Shown here piece after piece: positions 63,110-64,000 of a DNA stretch of 64,000 nucleotides (positions are counted from its first letter, which is position 1; each line of letters opens with the position of its first letter). Source of the stretch: Prochlorococcus sp. AG-347-I15. Lineage in GTDB: Bacteria > Cyanobacteriota > Cyanobacteriia > PCC-6307 > Cyanobiaceae. The notes beneath the pieces were generated by a model that was not told the DNA's origin, searched no databases, and was given only the letters and a program-made list of their open reading frames with translations. Both the position numbers and the translations under genes were made by a program. The stretch lies in the NCBI GenBank assembly GCA_003281585.1, contig QCBN01000005.1, positions 1-64,000 of the forward strand. The letters run 5' to 3'.

Positions 63110-63607
63110 ATGCCTAGTAATTGGTCAAAAATAAGAGATGAATGGCTTGATAGAACCGCTGTTGCGAAAGATGATGCTAAATGGGCATTAGAAGCTTTAA
63201 TTAATTCTGAAGAAGAGTTATTTGAAATTGAGCAGAAAATAAAGAATAAAGAGGACGCTGTAAGCCAAGTAAAATTTTTGAAGAAAAAGGTTAAAGAAAC
63301 TATTTCCTCTAAAGAGATTAGTCTCGATGATATTGCATTAAATACTTCAAATTCAAACAAAGTACAGATCTCAGTACCATCAAATCTTACTTATCTTTTG
63401 AAAGTTTGGGCCGCAGCAGAAGGAAGAGATCTATCAAGTGTTGCTTTTCAATGTTTAGAAACTGGTATTAGGGAAATGAAAAGCAAAGGTTCAATACCTT
63501 CAGTAGCGGTAAATAGATATGACTCGGCCTGTCAAAAGAGGATTGCACTAGCAGAAGTAAACAATCTATTGGAGAAATACGAATTAGCTCAGGATGAAAT
63601 CAAATAA
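63110..63607 (+). CDS. Hypothetical soluble protein, 165 aa
   Basis: N-terminal coiled coil (about 25-85, ALINSEEELFEIEQKIK) followed by a region resembling a ribbon-helix-helix-like segment (KVQISVPSNLTYLLKVWAAAEGRDLSSVAFQCLETGI, about 100-140). The latter resembles CopG-type DNA-binding folds, so a DNA-binding role is possible but only suggested. The next gene starts 3 bp downstream. Confidence 0.55.
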   Translation: MPSNWSKIRDEWLDRTAVAKDDAKWALEALINSEEELFEIEQKIKNKEDAVSQVKFLKKKVKETISSKEISLDDIALNTSNSNKVQISVPSNLTYLLKVWAAAEGRDLSSVAFQCLETGIREMKSKGSIPSVAVNRYDSACQKRIALAEVNNLLEKYELAQDEIK

Positions 63608-63609
63608 TT

Positions 63610-64000
63610 ATGAATAACAGAAAAATCATTAAAAGATACAAAACATTAATATCATCAAGATTTAATGTAAATACTTCTGTAGATAAATTCAAAGATGGAA
63701 TAATTTATACTCTTTATTCTGATGAATTTAATTCACTTAAAGTTGGTTTTGCTGAAAATGATAAGGTTCTAGAAAAAAAATTATCAAGTGAAGCATTGAT
63801 ATTATTAGATATGAAAAAAGGCAAGAAGAAAGATCTATTTTTATTAAAAACCACTCTAAAAGAACTTGGCATCAAATATTCAGACAATTTTTATTTCAAA
63901 TACTCAAGATCTCTAATGAGACATTTATCTACTTTAGGTTGGCCTGTTGGAAGATCACTTTATAAACAAAGAAAGATTAAAAAAGAACTTGTATGTACAT
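63610..64000 (+). CDS. Possible GIY-YIG-like nuclease domain protein (3' end outside window)
   Basis: ATG at 63610; 130 codons before the window ends with no stop. YTLYSDEFNSLKVGFAEN resembles the YVL...KIG start of GIY-YIG/T5orf172-type domains, and later LGIKYSDNFYFKYSR is compatible. Family assignment is tentative. It is probably in an operon with the 165-aa gene. Confidence 0.5.
   Translation, partial: MNNRKIIKRYKTLISSRFNVNTSVDKFKDGIIYTLYSDEFNSLKVGFAENDKVLEKKLSSEALILLDMKKGKKKDLFLLKTTLKELGIKYSDNFYFKYSRSLMRHLSTLGWPVGRSLYKQRKIKKELVCT

Overview
The window is AT-rich bacterial DNA, densely coded on both strands, and is almost certainly from a high-light-adapted Prochlorococcus. The reasons are the very low GC content, a high-light-inducible (Hli) protein, DUF1651, DUF3303 and DUF2389 proteins, many 30-100-residue proteins with one membrane segment, a 6S RNA next to purK, a B12-dependent ribonucleotide reductase, VTE6, Tic20, CPP1 and TPM/Psb32 homologues, and a fused PhnE permease. 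This is inferred from gene content; no database search was possible. I saw no IS elements, CRISPR arrays or rRNA genes.

Layout. 1-6.2 kb: the end of an unrecognised gene, then a tight four-gene DNA repair operon (metallo-beta-lactamase exonuclease, ATP-dependent ligase, Lhr-type helicase, PdeM-type phosphoesterase). 6.4-11.7 kb: a secreted protein, small ORFs, pstCAB with a candidate Pho box, a c6-like cytochrome and an RCK potassium channel. 11.9-24 kb: an accessory stretch of short proteins, including several chains of coupled membrane micro-proteins, one Hli protein, two DUF1651 paralogues with matching LexA-like operators, a minimal NAD-type ligase domain between two small membrane proteins, and a cluster of DnaA boxes. 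24.2-48.3 kb: core genes, namely 6S RNA/purK, aroB, a MidA-type methyltransferase, TPM/Psb32, nadA, a C-terminal protease, ispG, a uracil-DNA glycosylase, an aminotransferase, phnDCE, VTE6, rsmE, hslO, CPP1, prfC and nrdJ.

49.0-60.6 kb: a candidate glutamine riboswitch with its short peptide gene, then a surface-polysaccharide island. The island holds wecB, glycosyltransferases, methyltransferases, a polysaccharide pyruvyl transferase, wecC and a glucuronyl C5-epimerase homologue. It ends at tRNA-Ser(TGA), which is preceded by a broken copy of its own 5' half. 60.7-64 kb: small membrane proteins, a Tic20-like protein, gloA, and a gene that runs off the end.

How the genes fit together. WecB and WecC would supply UDP-ManNAcA, the two related GT4 enzymes and the methyl and pyruvyl transferases would build and decorate a glycan, and the epimerase would change uronate stereochemistry. 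pst and phn are two separate phosphorus uptake systems. The repair operon, the stand-alone ligase domain, the UDG-like protein and the LexA-like sites make the window rich in DNA-repair functions.
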